A stretch of DNA of 64,000 nt from positions 10,420-74,419 of the forward strand of contig CAZPSH010000012.1 in assembly GCA_964589625.1 (NCBI GenBank), written 5' to 3'. Both the position numbers and the translations under genes were made by a program. This document shows, piece by piece, positions 32,863 to 42,121 of this stretch. This DNA comes from JBFLVU01 sp964589625. GTDB lineage: Bacteria; Acidobacteriota; UBA4820; DSQY01. The first letter of the stretch is position 1; every line of letters starts with the position of its first letter. Under the pieces are notes generated by a model that did not search any database, had not been told where the DNA came from, and worked only from the letters and a program-made list of their open reading frames with translations.

Positions 32863-34791
32863 ATGGCCAACTTTGAGAACGTCGTTGTCGAGACCGACCT
32901 TCTGATCCTGGGCGGCGGCATGGCTTCCTGCGGCGCGGCCGTGGAAGCGTGCTACTGGGCCAAGCAGAAGGGCCTGAAGGTCACCCTGGTGGACAAGGCT
33001 GCCATGGACCGCTCCGGCGCCGTGGCGATGGGCCTTTCCGCCATCAACCAGTACGTGGACCTCCGCACGGGCAAGAACTCCGTGAAGGACTACGTGGACT
33101 ACGTGCGCAACGACCTCATGGGCGTGACGCGCGAGGACCTCGTCGCCTCCATCGCCCGCCACGTCGATTCCACCGTCCACCTCTTCGAGAAGTGGGGACT
33201 CCCCATCTGGAAGGACGAGCAGGGCAACTACGTCCACGAGGGCCGCTGGCAGCTCATGATCAACGGCGAGTCCTACAAGGTCGTGGTGGCCGAGGCCGCC
33301 AAGAACGCCCTCCTCCAGACCGGAGTGGGCGAGTACTTCGAGCGCGTGTTCATCGTGGAGCCCCTCATGGATGGCGACCGCGTCGCCGGGGCCGTGGGCT
33401 TCTCCACGCGCGAGAACAAGTTCTACATCTTCAAGGCGAAGGCCGTCATGATGGCCATGGGCGGCGCCGTGCACGTCTTCAAGCCGCGCAGCTCGGGCGA
33501 GGGCCTCGGCCGCGCCTGGTATCCGCCGTGGAACTCCGGCTCCTCTGCCTACTTCACCCTGCGGGCTGGCGCCGAGATGACCTGCCAGGAAGTTCGCTTC
33601 ATCCCCGTCCGCTTCAAGGATGCGTACGGCCCGGTGGGCGCCTGGTTCCTGCTCTTCAAGTCCCGCGCGACCAACGCCCTCGGCGGCGAGTACATGGTGG
33701 AGCGCAAGTCCGAGCTGGAGAAGTGGGGCTCCTACGGCCGCGTGAAGCCCATCCCGGCCAACCTCCGCAACTACCTCGGCATGCTGGACGTCATGGAAGG
33801 CAAGGGCCCCATTTACATGAGGACCGAGGAAGCCATCCAGAAGATCGCCGCCCAGTACAAGGACGACGAGAAGGCCTACAAGAAGAAGATGAAGGAGCTC
33901 GAATCCGAGGCGTGGGAAGACTTCCTCGACATGACCATCTCCCAGGCCATCCTCTGGGCCGCCAGCAACGTGCAGCCTGAGGAGAAGTCTTCCGAAATCG
34001 CCGCCGCCGAGCCCTACTTCATCGGCTCCCACTCCGGCGCTTCCGGCGCCTGGATCTCGGGTCCCGAGGACCTCCAGACCGACGAGACCAAGAAAGAGTA
34101 CTTCTGGGGCTACTGCAACATGACGACGGTGAAGGGTCTCTTCTGCGCCGGCGACGCTTCCGGCGCCTCCAGCCACAAGTTCTCCTCCGGCTCCCACGCC
34201 GAGGGGCGCATCGCCGCCAAGGCCGCCATCAAGTTCATCGTCGAGAACAACACGATGCCCAAGGTGGACATGGCCCAGGTCGAGGCGATGAAGGCCGAGA
34301 TCCTCAAGCCCATCGACACCTACGAGCAGTACAAGAACGCCACCACGGACCCGGAGGTGAACCCGAACTACATCAAGCCCAAGCAGTTCATGTTCCGCCT
34401 CCAGAAGATCATGGATGAGTACGCGGCCGGGGTGAGCAGCAACTTCACGACCAACGAGTCGTCCCTGAACCGTGCCCTCGAGCTCCTGGCCTACCTCAAG
34501 GAGGACGCCGAGAAGCTGGCGGCGTCGAACCTCCACGAGCTCATGCGCTGCTGGGAGAACGTCCAGCGCCTGTGGCAGGCCGAGGCCCACGTCCGCACGA
34601 TCCTCTTCCGCGAGGAGACGCGTTGGCCCGGGTACTACTTCCGCGCCGACAAGCCCGCCCTCAACGAGAAGGAGTGGCTGGTTTTCGCGAACTGCAAGTA
34701 CGATCCCAACTCCAAGAAGTGGGAGATGATCAAGCGGCCCATTCTGCACATCTTCCCGCAGGCGAAGGAACACGAGCTCCTCGGCGGTTGA
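32863..34791 (+). CDS. aprA: Adenylylsulfate (APS) reductase alpha subunit
   Basis: A 642-residue FAD enzyme interconverting APS and sulfite plus AMP. The FAD-binding loop LILGGGMASCGAAVEACYW opens the protein (about 11-29); VDKAAMDRSGAVAMG, the second FAD segment GDASGASSHKFSSGSHAEGR (about 430-449) and DTYEQYKNATTDPEVNP are characteristic of AprA. Length is in the usual range of 620-670. Codon use is very biased toward C-ending codons, consistent with high expression. AprBA draws electrons from QmoABC in sulfate reducers. The long reading frame on the opposite strand across this gene is an artefact of that bias. Confidence 0.97.
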   Translation: MANFENVVVETDLLILGGGMASCGAAVEACYWAKQKGLKVTLVDKAAMDRSGAVAMGLSAINQYVDLRTGKNSVKDYVDYVRNDLMGVTREDLVASIARHVDSTVHLFEKWGLPIWKDEQGNYVHEGRWQLMINGESYKVVVAEAAKNALLQTGVGEYFERVFIVEPLMDGDRVAGAVGFSTRENKFYIFKAKAVMMAMGGAVHVFKPRSSGEGLGRAWYPPWNSGSSAYFTLRAGAEMTCQEVRFIPVRFKDAYGPVGAWFLLFKSRATNALGGEYMVERKSELEKWGSYGRVKPIPANLRNYLGMLDVMEGKGPIYMRTEEAIQKIAAQYKDDEKAYKKKMKELESEAWEDFLDMTISQAILWAASNVQPEEKSSEIAAAEPYFIGSHSGASGAWISGPEDLQTDETKKEYFWGYCNMTTVKGLFCAGDASGASSHKFSSGSHAEGRIAAKAAIKFIVENNTMPKVDMAQVEAMKAEILKPIDTYEQYKNATTDPEVNPNYIKPKQFMFRLQKIMDEYAAGVSSNFTTNESSLNRALELLAYLKEDAEKLAASNLHELMRCWENVQRLWQAEAHVRTILFREETRWPGYYFRADKPALNEKEWLVFANCKYDPNSKKWEMIKRPILHIFPQAKEHELLGG

Positions 34792-34898
34792 CGCCGTGGA
34801 CTTTCACGGGGGGCCCCCGCGGGGGGCGGGGGTCTCCCCGGTTTTTCTTCCGACCAGGCAGGGCGGATGACCGAGAAGAAGGGAGCGACGCCGAGCCC

Positions 34899-35186
34899 AT
34901 GAGCCCCGAAGAGACCCCCATCTGCCCCCACTGCAATCGCCCCCTCGCCAAGTGGGCCAACCCCCAGATGACAAACTGGCAGGGCGAACACCAGTTCGTC
35001 TGCTTCAACGACGACTGCCCCTACTTCGTTCGCGGCTGGGAGTGGATGAAGTCCCAGTTCAACGTCACCGCCTCCTACCGACACCGCCTGGACCCCACGA
35101 ACGGCGAGACGGGTCCGCTGCCCGTCTGGTCTCCCGACGCCCTCAAGAGCGGCATCATCGAGAACGGGAAGGACTCCCCCGCATGA
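34899..35186 (+). CDS. Zinc-ribbon-like protein in the apr-qmo series
   Basis: A 95-residue cytoplasmic protein with a four-cysteine zinc-ribbon: CPHC near residue 8 and CFNDDC near 33, plus aromatic motifs RGWEWMKSQFNVTASYRHR resembling known short proteins near apr genes. ATG 34899 has no strong ribosome site. The stop overlaps the next gene (ATGA), so the pair is coupled. Function unknown; position between aprA and qmoA suggests a role with Apr or Qmo, for instance assembly or regulation. Confidence 0.65.
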   Translation: MSPEETPICPHCNRPLAKWANPQMTNWQGEHQFVCFNDDCPYFVRGWEWMKSQFNVTASYRHRLDPTNGETGPLPVWSPDALKSGIIENGKDSPA

Positions 35187-36010
35187 CCGACGCCCCGACC
35201 CGCGACGCGATCCTCAAAGAATACGAGCGGCTGACGCTGGACGACCGGTTCACCTTCCGCTGCGGAAAAGACCTGAAGTGTTTCACCCAGTGCTGCAAGG
35301 ACGTGGCCATCGTGCTGACGCCCTACGACGTGCTCAGACTGAAACGAAACCTGAGAATGGATTCCACAGAGTTCCTGGACAAGTACACCATCGTCCCCTT
35401 CACCAAGGACCAGAAGATCCCCGTCGTCCTTCTCAAGATGGAGGGCGAGGACAAGCACTGCCCCTTCGTGGGAGCCGACGGCTGCGGCGTGTACGAGCAC
35501 CGGCCGTGGGCCTGCCGCATGTACCCCCTCGGCCTCGCCGAGCCACGAAACCCGAACCCCGAGGAGGGGAGCTTCCACTTCCTCCTCAAGGAGGATCTCT
35601 GCCACGGCCACGGCGAGGGATTTGCCCTGACCGTTCGGGAGTGGATCGCCGGGCAGGGAATCGAGGACTACGACCGCATGGGGGTCTCCTTCAAGGCCCT
35701 GATGCTCGAGGAGTTCTGGGAGAAGCTGGAGAGCCTCCCCCCCGAGAAGATGGAGATGTACTACACGGCCCTGTACGACCTGGACCGGTTCCGGCGCTTC
35801 CTCCTCGAGTCCTCCTTCCTCCGGAGGTTCCAGGTGAACGAGGAGCGCCTCGAGGTCATGAAGACCGACGACGAAGAGCTCCTGGAGTTCGGCATCCAGT
35901 GGCTTCGCTTCCTCCTGCTCGGGGAGAAAACCATGCGCCTGAGGCCGGAGGCGGAGGAGGCCGAGAGGGCGAAGGCCGCGGCCCGGGCCGCGGACAAGGG
36001 AAAGGCCTGA
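35183..36010 (+). CDS. YkgJ-family cysteine-cluster protein
   Basis: A 275-residue protein. The YkgJ-type metal-binding core occupies about residues 20-130: CGKDLKCFTQCCKDVAI, then CPFVGADGCGVYEHRPWACRMYPLG, eight or so cysteines that could hold a zinc or iron-sulfur site. The remainder is helical and charged with an Ala/Lys-rich tail. It overlaps the upstream zinc-ribbon gene and precedes qmoA by 34 bases. Members are often found beside redox enzymes, but no biochemical role is established. Confidence 0.75.
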   Translation: MTDAPTRDAILKEYERLTLDDRFTFRCGKDLKCFTQCCKDVAIVLTPYDVLRLKRNLRMDSTEFLDKYTIVPFTKDQKIPVVLLKMEGEDKHCPFVGADGCGVYEHRPWACRMYPLGLAEPRNPNPEEGSFHFLLKEDLCHGHGEGFALTVREWIAGQGIEDYDRMGVSFKALMLEEFWEKLESLPPEKMEMYYTALYDLDRFRRFLLESSFLRRFQVNEERLEVMKTDDEELLEFGIQWLRFLLLGEKTMRLRPEAEEAERAKAAARAADKGKA

Positions 36011-36044
36011 GCCCCCTCCTCGGGGCCCGGGACGGAGAGAAAGG

Positions 36045-37322
36045 ATGGAAAGAATGGAGGGAACCTTGAACGGAAAGCCCGTCCTGGTCATCGGGGGCGG
36101 AATGGCGGGCATGACGGCGGCCCTGGAGGCGGCGGAGGCCGGGTGCTCCGTGGTCCTCGTCGAGAAGTCGCCGTTTCTGGGCGGTCGCGTGGCCCGCACC
36201 CACCAGTACTTCCCCAAGCTCTGCCCGCCCCTGTGCGGTCTCGAGATCAACTTCAAGCGGATCAAGAACAACCCGAGGATCACGGTCCTCACGCAGGCCC
36301 AGGTCACGGAAATCTCGGGGACCCCGGGCGATTACAGGGCCGCGGTGCGGATTTCTCCGCGGTTCGTGACGGACGCCTGCACCCTTTGCGGCGCCTGCGC
36401 CGAGGCCTGTCCCGCCGAAAGGTCCGACGACTTCAACTACGGCCTGTCCAAGACCAAGGCGGCCTACCTGCCGCACGTCATGGCCTTTCCCGCCCGCTAC
36501 GCCATCGACCGCGCCGCCTGTAAGGAAGGGTGCACGGCATGCCGGGACGCCTGCGTCTACGGCGCGGTGAACCTCGACGAAAAGCCCGAGACCCGAACGG
36601 TCGAAGCCGCCGCCGTGGTGGCCGCCTCGGGCTGGGCGCCCTACGACGCCGCCAAGATCGACAACCTCGGCTTCGGGCGCTTTCCGAACGTGGTCACGAA
36701 CGTGATCATGGAGCGACTCGCCGCCCCGGGCGGCCCGACCGCCGGCGAGATCCTGCGCCCCTCGGACGGGAAAGCCCCCGCCGCGGTGGCCTTCGTCCAG
36801 TGCGCGGGTTCGAGGGACGAGAACCACCTCCCCTACTGCTCCACCGTGTGCTGCTCCGCCTCCCTCAAGCAGGCCACCTACGTTCGCGCCCTGTATCCGG
36901 AGGCCAAGATCAGCATGTTCTACATCGACATCCGGACCCCGGGCCGCCTGGAGGACTTCTACCAGAAGGCCGCCGCGGACACGGGAGTCGTCCTGATCAA
37001 GGGCAAGGTGGCCCAGGTGGAGGAGGACCCGGCCACGAAGGACCTCCTCGTAACGGCGGAGGACGTCCTTTCCGGCCGCAAAGTCACGGAGCGGGTCTCC
37101 CTCCTGGTTCTCGCCACGGGGATCGTCCCCCAGACGGACGGACTTCCGAAGGGCTTCAACCTGGACGAGTTCGGCTTCGTCGCCAACGTGGAAGGGAAGG
37201 CGGGCCTTTACGGCGCCGGTTGCGTGCGGCGGCCCGAGGAGGTTTCGGCCACGGTCCAGGATGCCACTGGAGCGGCCCTCAAGGCTCTCCAGTGCGTCGT
37301 GAGGAGCGCGCACCATGGATAA
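36045..37322 (+). CDS. qmoA: QmoA, HdrA-like flavoprotein of the quinone-interacting complex
   Basis: A 425-residue cytoplasmic FAD and iron-sulfur subunit of QmoABC, which carries electrons from menaquinol to AprBA. FAD loop VLVIGGGMAGMTAALEAAEAG opens the protein (about 13-33 region); CTLCGACAEACP near 110 and CKEGCTACRDACVYG near 155 are iron-sulfur sites; QCAGSRDENHLPYCSTVCCS near 250 is the HdrA-type second motif. ATG 36054 (MEGTLNG) is an alternative start. It overlaps qmoB by 8 bases. Confidence 0.94.
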   Translation: MERMEGTLNGKPVLVIGGGMAGMTAALEAAEAGCSVVLVEKSPFLGGRVARTHQYFPKLCPPLCGLEINFKRIKNNPRITVLTQAQVTEISGTPGDYRAAVRISPRFVTDACTLCGACAEACPAERSDDFNYGLSKTKAAYLPHVMAFPARYAIDRAACKEGCTACRDACVYGAVNLDEKPETRTVEAAAVVAASGWAPYDAAKIDNLGFGRFPNVVTNVIMERLAAPGGPTAGEILRPSDGKAPAAVAFVQCAGSRDENHLPYCSTVCCSASLKQATYVRALYPEAKISMFYIDIRTPGRLEDFYQKAAADTGVVLIKGKVAQVEEDPATKDLLVTAEDVLSGRKVTERVSLLVLATGIVPQTDGLPKGFNLDEFGFVANVEGKAGLYGAGCVRRPEEVSATVQDATGAALKALQCVVRSAHHG

Positions 37323-39570
37323 GAAGATCGGCGTCTACCTCTGCAGCGGGTGCGGAATCGGCGACGCCCTCGACATGGAGAAACTGGCCAAGGTGGCCCG
37401 CTCGGAGTACAAGATCCCCGCTTGCCAGGTTCATCCGTACCTATGCGGGGCCGAGGGGCTGGCGCTCATCCGGAAGGACATGGAGGAGCAGGGCGTCAAC
37501 GCGCTCGTGATCGGGGCCTGTTCGCCCCGCGTGAAGACGGAGGCCTTCGCCTTCGACCCGAAGATGGTCTTCGACCGTGTGAACCTCCGGGAGCACGTGG
37601 CCTGGTGCCACAAGCCCAAGGACGAGGACACGCAGATGCTCGCCGAGGACTACCTGCGGATGGGCATCGTCAAGGCGCAGAAGTCGGAGCCCCTGGAGCC
37701 CGTCGCGGAGGAGGTCTCCAAGACGATTCTCGTGGTGGGTGGCGGCGTCGCGGGCATTACGGCGGCCCTCGAATCGGCGGCCGCGGGCTACGAAGTGGTC
37801 CTCGTGGAGAAGCAGGCCCAGCTGGGCGGCTTCGTCGCCACCTTCCGCCAGGGATATCCCCAGGCCCCTCCCTATGTGGGCCTCACGCCCGAAGGGATGG
37901 CCGAGAAGATCCAGGAGGTCCTGTACCACCCCAAGGTCAAGGTGTACACCTCCGCGCGGATCAAGGAAACCTCCGGGCAGCCCGGCATGTTCGACGTGAC
38001 GCTGGAGGCCGGTGGGACCGACGTGAAGACCCGCGTGGGCGCCATCGTCATGGCCACCGGGTGGAAGCCCTACGATCCCTCCAACCTCTCCCACCTGGGG
38101 TACGGCCTCAGCCCCGACGTTATCACCAATGTGGAGTTCGAGCGCATGGCCGCGGGGGGGCCCGTGAAGAGGCCCAGCGATGGGCGCCCCGTGGAGAGCG
38201 TCCTCTTCATCCAGTGCGCGGGCTCCCGCGACAAGGACCACCTTCCCTACTGCTCCTCCGTCTGCTGCATGGCCACCCTCAAGCAGGCGGCCCTGATCCA
38301 CGAGCAGAACGCCGACGCCAAGGTCTTCGTGGTCTACAAGGACATGCGGACGCCCGGGCAGTACGAGCGCTTCTACCGCCAGGTGCAGGACCATCCGCTC
38401 ACCTTCATGACGAAGGGCGAGGTGGAGGCGGTGGAGGCGGGGCCGAAGGGGGGCCTCAAGGTCACGGTGAACAACACGCTCCTAGGGGAGAAGGTCGCCA
38501 TCGAGACGGACCTGGTCGTCCTCGCGGCGGGCATGGTCCCCAACGCCGCCGACGGTGAGGCCATCCGCGCCCTCGAGGACGCCAAGATCAAGGCCCTCAA
38601 GGGTGACACGGAGAACCAGCGGGCCGAGGCGGCCAAGAAGGCCGAGGAACTGAAGGCCCACGAGGGGACGGAGATCCTGAACCTCACGTACCGGCAGGGC
38701 CCCGATCTCCCGGCCCTTCGTTACGGGTTCCCCGACTCCCACTTCGTCTGCTTCCCCTACGAAACCCGTCGCACGGCCATCTACGCCACGGGGTGCGTCC
38801 GGGCCCCCATGGACGCCTCCCATGCCCGGGAGGACGCCGCCGGCGCGGCCATGAAGGCGATCCAGTCCGTGGAGCTGGCCTCCGTCGGCCAGGCCGTTCA
38901 CCCGAGGGCCGGCGACATGTCCTTCCCGTCCTTCGCCCTCCAGCGCTGCACCCAGTGCAAGCGTTGCACGGAGGAGTGCCCCTTCGGAACCCTGGACGAG
39001 GACGAGAAGGGGACGCCCAAGCCCAACCCGTACCGCTGCCGCCGCTGCGGTATCTGCATGGGCGCCTGCCCCGAGCGAATCATCTCTTTCAAGAACTACT
39101 CGGTGGACATGATCGCCACCATGATCAAAGCCATCGAGGTTCCGCCCGAGGAGGACGAAAAGCCCCGGGTCCTCGTCTTCATGTGCGAGAACGACGCGTA
39201 TCCGGCCTTGGACATCGCGGGCCTCAACCGGGTGCAGTACGACCCCAACGTCCGCGTAATCCCGCTGAGATGCCTGGGGTCCATGAACATCGTTTGGATC
39301 GCGGACGCCCTATCGGGCGGGGTGGACGGCGTCATGCTGGTGGGCTGCAAGTACGGCGACGACTACCAGTGCCACTTCGTCCGCGGCTCCGAGCTGGCCA
39401 ACCGGCGGCTCGAGAACGTGAAGGAAACGCTCCAGCGCCTGCAGCTCGAGAGCGAGCGCATCGAGGTGCATCAGCTGGCGCTGAACGAGTACGGCAAGCT
39501 CCCGGGCATGATCGACTCCTTCATGGAAAAGATCCGCGAGATGGGACCGAACCCGTACAAAGGATTCTGA
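37315..39570 (+). CDS. qmoB: QmoB, HdrA/MvhD-like subunit of the quinone-interacting complex
   Basis: A 751-residue protein. An N-terminal part (about 1-130, YLCSGCGIGD) precedes an HdrA-like FAD domain (VGGGVAGITAALESAAAG near 140; QCAGSRDKDHLPYCSSVCC near 300), then two ferredoxin motifs (CTQCKRCTEECPFGT near 543 and CRRCGICMGACPERI near 566) and a C-terminal MvhD-like domain (about 610-750, VFMCENDAYPALD; MLVGCKYGDDYQCHF). Size and layout are typical of QmoB. The MvhD-like part is the piece that in other systems couples to hydrogenase or HdrBC. Confidence 0.95.
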   Translation: MDKKIGVYLCSGCGIGDALDMEKLAKVARSEYKIPACQVHPYLCGAEGLALIRKDMEEQGVNALVIGACSPRVKTEAFAFDPKMVFDRVNLREHVAWCHKPKDEDTQMLAEDYLRMGIVKAQKSEPLEPVAEEVSKTILVVGGGVAGITAALESAAAGYEVVLVEKQAQLGGFVATFRQGYPQAPPYVGLTPEGMAEKIQEVLYHPKVKVYTSARIKETSGQPGMFDVTLEAGGTDVKTRVGAIVMATGWKPYDPSNLSHLGYGLSPDVITNVEFERMAAGGPVKRPSDGRPVESVLFIQCAGSRDKDHLPYCSSVCCMATLKQAALIHEQNADAKVFVVYKDMRTPGQYERFYRQVQDHPLTFMTKGEVEAVEAGPKGGLKVTVNNTLLGEKVAIETDLVVLAAGMVPNAADGEAIRALEDAKIKALKGDTENQRAEAAKKAEELKAHEGTEILNLTYRQGPDLPALRYGFPDSHFVCFPYETRRTAIYATGCVRAPMDASHAREDAAGAAMKAIQSVELASVGQAVHPRAGDMSFPSFALQRCTQCKRCTEECPFGTLDEDEKGTPKPNPYRCRRCGICMGACPERIISFKNYSVDMIATMIKAIEVPPEEDEKPRVLVFMCENDAYPALDIAGLNRVQYDPNVRVIPLRCLGSMNIVWIADALSGGVDGVMLVGCKYGDDYQCHFVRGSELANRRLENVKETLQRLQLESERIEVHQLALNEYGKLPGMIDSFMEKIREMGPNPYKGF

Positions 39571-39583
39571 GCATCGGGAGGAT

Positions 39584-39645
39584 GTGGGAGCGCTCTCGGG
39601 AGCGCGATTTCGAAGGCGCATCGGCCTCTGGAGAGGCCTCCTACG
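39584..39645. repeat. REP/BIME-like inverted pair in the qmoB-qmoC gap
   Basis: Two head-to-head units of the same form. Unit 1 (39584-39607): GTGGGAG then hairpin GCGCTC-TCGG-GAGCGC then GA. Unit 2, inverted (39620-39644): read on the minus strand GTAGGAG, hairpin GGCCTCT-CC-AGAGGCC, then GATG. The GTRGGAG-hairpin-CGA layout matches REP elements linked to RAYT transposases in other bacteria. Confidence 0.6.
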
Positions 39646-39682
39646 GAAGACGCTTGCACAGGCGCTTGGAGCGGAGCGAAGG

Positions 39683-40795
39683 ATGGCTGAGGCAATAACG
39701 GTTCGACCGGACGTGGGTTTCATCAAAGAGGTCCTGTGCACCGGCGGCGGAGATCTCAAGAAGTGCTACCAGTGCGCCACGTGCTCCGTGGTCTGCACCC
39801 TGTCGGAGGAGGGGAGGCCCTTCCCCCGAAAGCAGATGGTCGAGGCCCAGTGGGGGCTAAAGGACCGGCTCCTCGGCGACCCGGCCATCTGGCTGTGCCA
39901 CAACTGCGGGGACTGCTCCACGCGCTGCCCGCGCGGGGCCCGCCCCGGCGACGTCTTTGGCGCCCTTCGCAACCAGGCCATCCAGCACTTCGCGTTCCCG
40001 GGCTTCCTCGCGCGCCTGGCGGCGAAGCCCGCGGGCCTTCTCGCCCTCCTGGCGATCCCCACCCTCCTCTTCGGCGTCATGATGGCGCTGAGCCCGGAAA
40101 GGGAGACGGAGGTCCTGGAGTTTGCCTCGGAGTTCCCGCTCCCGTGGCTGGAAATCCTGTTTTTCACCGTGGCCGGATTGGTGACCCTCGGCTTCGGAGT
40201 GGGTGTCGCCCGCTTCGTGAAGGCTCTCCGGGCCCACGGCGCGGAAGGGAGCCTCCTGGGAGGTCTCGTGCCCACAGTGGTGGAGATCCTGGCCCACAAG
40301 CGCTTCAAGGAGTGTGGGAAGGAAAGGAACCGCTACTGGGGCCACCTCTTGACGCTCTGGGGCTTCGCCGGCCTGGCCTTCATGGGGACGGTGGTGGGCC
40401 TCGGCACCATGGCGGGGTTCATGCACACTCCCCTCCCCTTCCTGGACCCCACCCGGCCCATGGAATCCTTCTTCAAGATCTTCGCCAACGTATGCGCGGT
40501 GGTCATACTCGCCGGCCTCGTGATCCTGCTGGCGGACCGTCTCGGGGATGCGGAAAAGAGGAAGAACAGCACCTACTTCGACTGGCTCTTCCTCCTTTGC
40601 CTCACGGGCGTCGTGTTCACGGGGATCCTCTCCCAGGGACTCCGGCTCGCGAACGCCGCCGCGGTCATGTTCCCCGTCTATTACGTGCACCTCGTGCTCA
40701 TCTTCATCTTGTTCCTTTTCGCGCCCTACACGAAGTTCGCGCACATGGTCTACCGGACGGTGGCCATGGCGGCCGCGAGGAAGGGGGGCGCCTGA
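39683..40795 (+). CDS. qmoC: QmoC, membrane subunit fusing HdrC-like and HdrE-like parts
   Basis: A 370-residue protein. Residues 25-95 hold two [4Fe-4S] motifs (CYQCATCSVVC and CHNCGDCSTRCPRG), an HdrC-like domain; the rest is a cytochrome-b-like membrane part with about six helices (starts near 108, 145, 210, 255, 298, 335) that takes electrons from menaquinol. ATG 39683 is preceded by GCGAAGG. The 112-base gap to qmoB holds the REP-like element. qmoD, sometimes found next, is absent. Confidence 0.94.
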   Translation: MAEAITVRPDVGFIKEVLCTGGGDLKKCYQCATCSVVCTLSEEGRPFPRKQMVEAQWGLKDRLLGDPAIWLCHNCGDCSTRCPRGARPGDVFGALRNQAIQHFAFPGFLARLAAKPAGLLALLAIPTLLFGVMMALSPERETEVLEFASEFPLPWLEILFFTVAGLVTLGFGVGVARFVKALRAHGAEGSLLGGLVPTVVEILAHKRFKECGKERNRYWGHLLTLWGFAGLAFMGTVVGLGTMAGFMHTPLPFLDPTRPMESFFKIFANVCAVVILAGLVILLADRLGDAEKRKNSTYFDWLFLLCLTGVVFTGILSQGLRLANAAAVMFPVYYVHLVLIFILFLFAPYTKFAHMVYRTVAMAAARKGGA

Positions 40796-40845
40796 TCGCA
40801 AATCGGACGGAAAGGGGGATTTCGGGTACCGCGGGAAACTCGGGT

Positions 40846-40864
40846 GGCCCCGATCGCCGGGGCC
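40846..40864 (+). other. Hairpin between qmoC and dsrA
   Basis: Perfect 7-bp stem GGCCCCG / CGGGGCC with a 5-base loop, no T run. It may partly terminate or stabilise mRNA ends at the apr-qmo/dsr junction. dsrA's ribosome site AGGAGG follows at 40875-40880. Confidence 0.45.
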
Positions 40865-40887
40865 GACGGTGAACAGGAGGACTGGAA

Positions 40888-42063
40888 ATGGCGGATGAAA
40901 AGGTCAAAACTCCACTTCTCGACGAACTGGAGAAGGGCCCGTGGCCGAGCTTTGTCAAGGAAATCAAGCAGGCCCGGAAGATCAGCCCCATGAACGACGA
41001 TCTGCTGGGCCAGCTCGAGCTCTCCTACGAGGAGAAGAAGGGCCACTGGAAGCACGGCGGCATCGTGGGCGTCATGGGCTACGGCGGCGGAGTCATCGGC
41101 CGCTACAGCGATGTCCCTGAGAAGTTCCCCAGCGTGGCCCACTTTCACACGATGCGCGTGAACCAGCCCAGCGGGTGGTTTTACACGAGCAACGCCCTGA
41201 GGACCTTGTGCGACATTTGGGATCGCCACGGAAGCGGCCTCACGAACATGCACGGTTCCACGGGCGACATCATCTTCCTGGGCACCAAGACGGACGAACT
41301 GGAACCCACCTTCGCGGAGCTGGGCAAGGCGGGGTTCGACCTGGGCGGATCGGGTTCCTGCATGCGCACGCCCTCGGCCTGCGTGGGCCAGGCGCGGTGC
41401 GAATGGGCCTGCTACGACACGCTGAAGATGTGCAACGACATTACGCACGAATACCAGGACGAGCTCCACCGCCCGCCCTTCCCGTATAAGTTCAAATTCA
41501 AGTTCTCCGGGTGCCCCAACGACTGCGTGGCCTCCATTGCGCGCGCCGACTGCTCCGTCATCGGGACCTGGAAGGACGAGATCCAGCAGGATGATGCGGC
41601 CGTGGCGGAGTACGCCAAGACCGTGAACATCCAGAAGGACGTCTGCGACCGGTGCCCTTCGAGGTGCATGGCCTGGGACGGCAAGAAGCTCTCCATCGAA
41701 AACCACGACTGCGTGCGCTGCATGCACTGCATCAACGTGATGCCCAAGGCCCTCCGCCCCGGCAAAGAGCGAGGCGCGACGATCCTCATCGGCGCCAAGG
41801 CCCCCATCGTCCAGGGTGCCCTGCTCTCCTCCGTCCTCGTCCCCTTCGTCCCCGCGGACGAACTCATGGACACCCTCAAGGAGCTCACCTCCCGCATTTG
41901 GGAGTTCTGGGACGAGTACGGCAAGAACCGCGAGCGCGTCGGCGAACTCATCCAGCGCGTGGGCATGTCCAACTTCCTTGACGCCATCGGACTGGATCCG
42001 GTGCCCGAGATGATCACCGCGCCGAGGGACAACCCCTACATCTTCTTCAAGAAGGATGAGTAA
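40888..42063 (+). CDS. dsrA: Dissimilatory sulfite reductase alpha subunit
   Basis: A 391-residue subunit of the cytoplasmic sirohaem enzyme DsrAB that reduces sulfite to the DsrC trisulfide. The sirohaem-cluster cysteines are visible as C-x5-C in SACVGQARCEWA (about 170-180) and C-x3-C in GCPNDCVASIARADC (about 208-222). The inserted ferredoxin domain shows CDRCPSRC and CVRCMHC (about 253-278). Length is slightly shorter than the usual 400-440. AGGAGG precedes ATG 40888. A phylogeny of this protein would settle reductive versus oxidative type. Confidence 0.97.
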   Translation: MADEKVKTPLLDELEKGPWPSFVKEIKQARKISPMNDDLLGQLELSYEEKKGHWKHGGIVGVMGYGGGVIGRYSDVPEKFPSVAHFHTMRVNQPSGWFYTSNALRTLCDIWDRHGSGLTNMHGSTGDIIFLGTKTDELEPTFAELGKAGFDLGGSGSCMRTPSACVGQARCEWACYDTLKMCNDITHEYQDELHRPPFPYKFKFKFSGCPNDCVASIARADCSVIGTWKDEIQQDDAAVAEYAKTVNIQKDVCDRCPSRCMAWDGKKLSIENHDCVRCMHCINVMPKALRPGKERGATILIGAKAPIVQGALLSSVLVPFVPADELMDTLKELTSRIWEFWDEYGKNRERVGELIQRVGMSNFLDAIGLDPVPEMITAPRDNPYIFFKKDE

Positions 42064-42121
42064 GCGAGAAGCCTGGTCGTCGGTCGCGCTGCGGCCGACT
42101 CGTTCTTGAGGAGTCGAAACG

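Noticed and set aside
32386..34773. A 795-residue open frame on the minus strand opposite aprA
   Set aside because: Its length reflects the strong C-ending codon bias of aprA; the translation is His/Val/Gly/Leu-rich without domain features, and aprA itself is certain.
39571..39682. An N-terminal extension of QmoC starting at 39584
   Set aside because: The added 33 residues come from translating the REP-like element; the QmoC family starts near the ATG at 39683.
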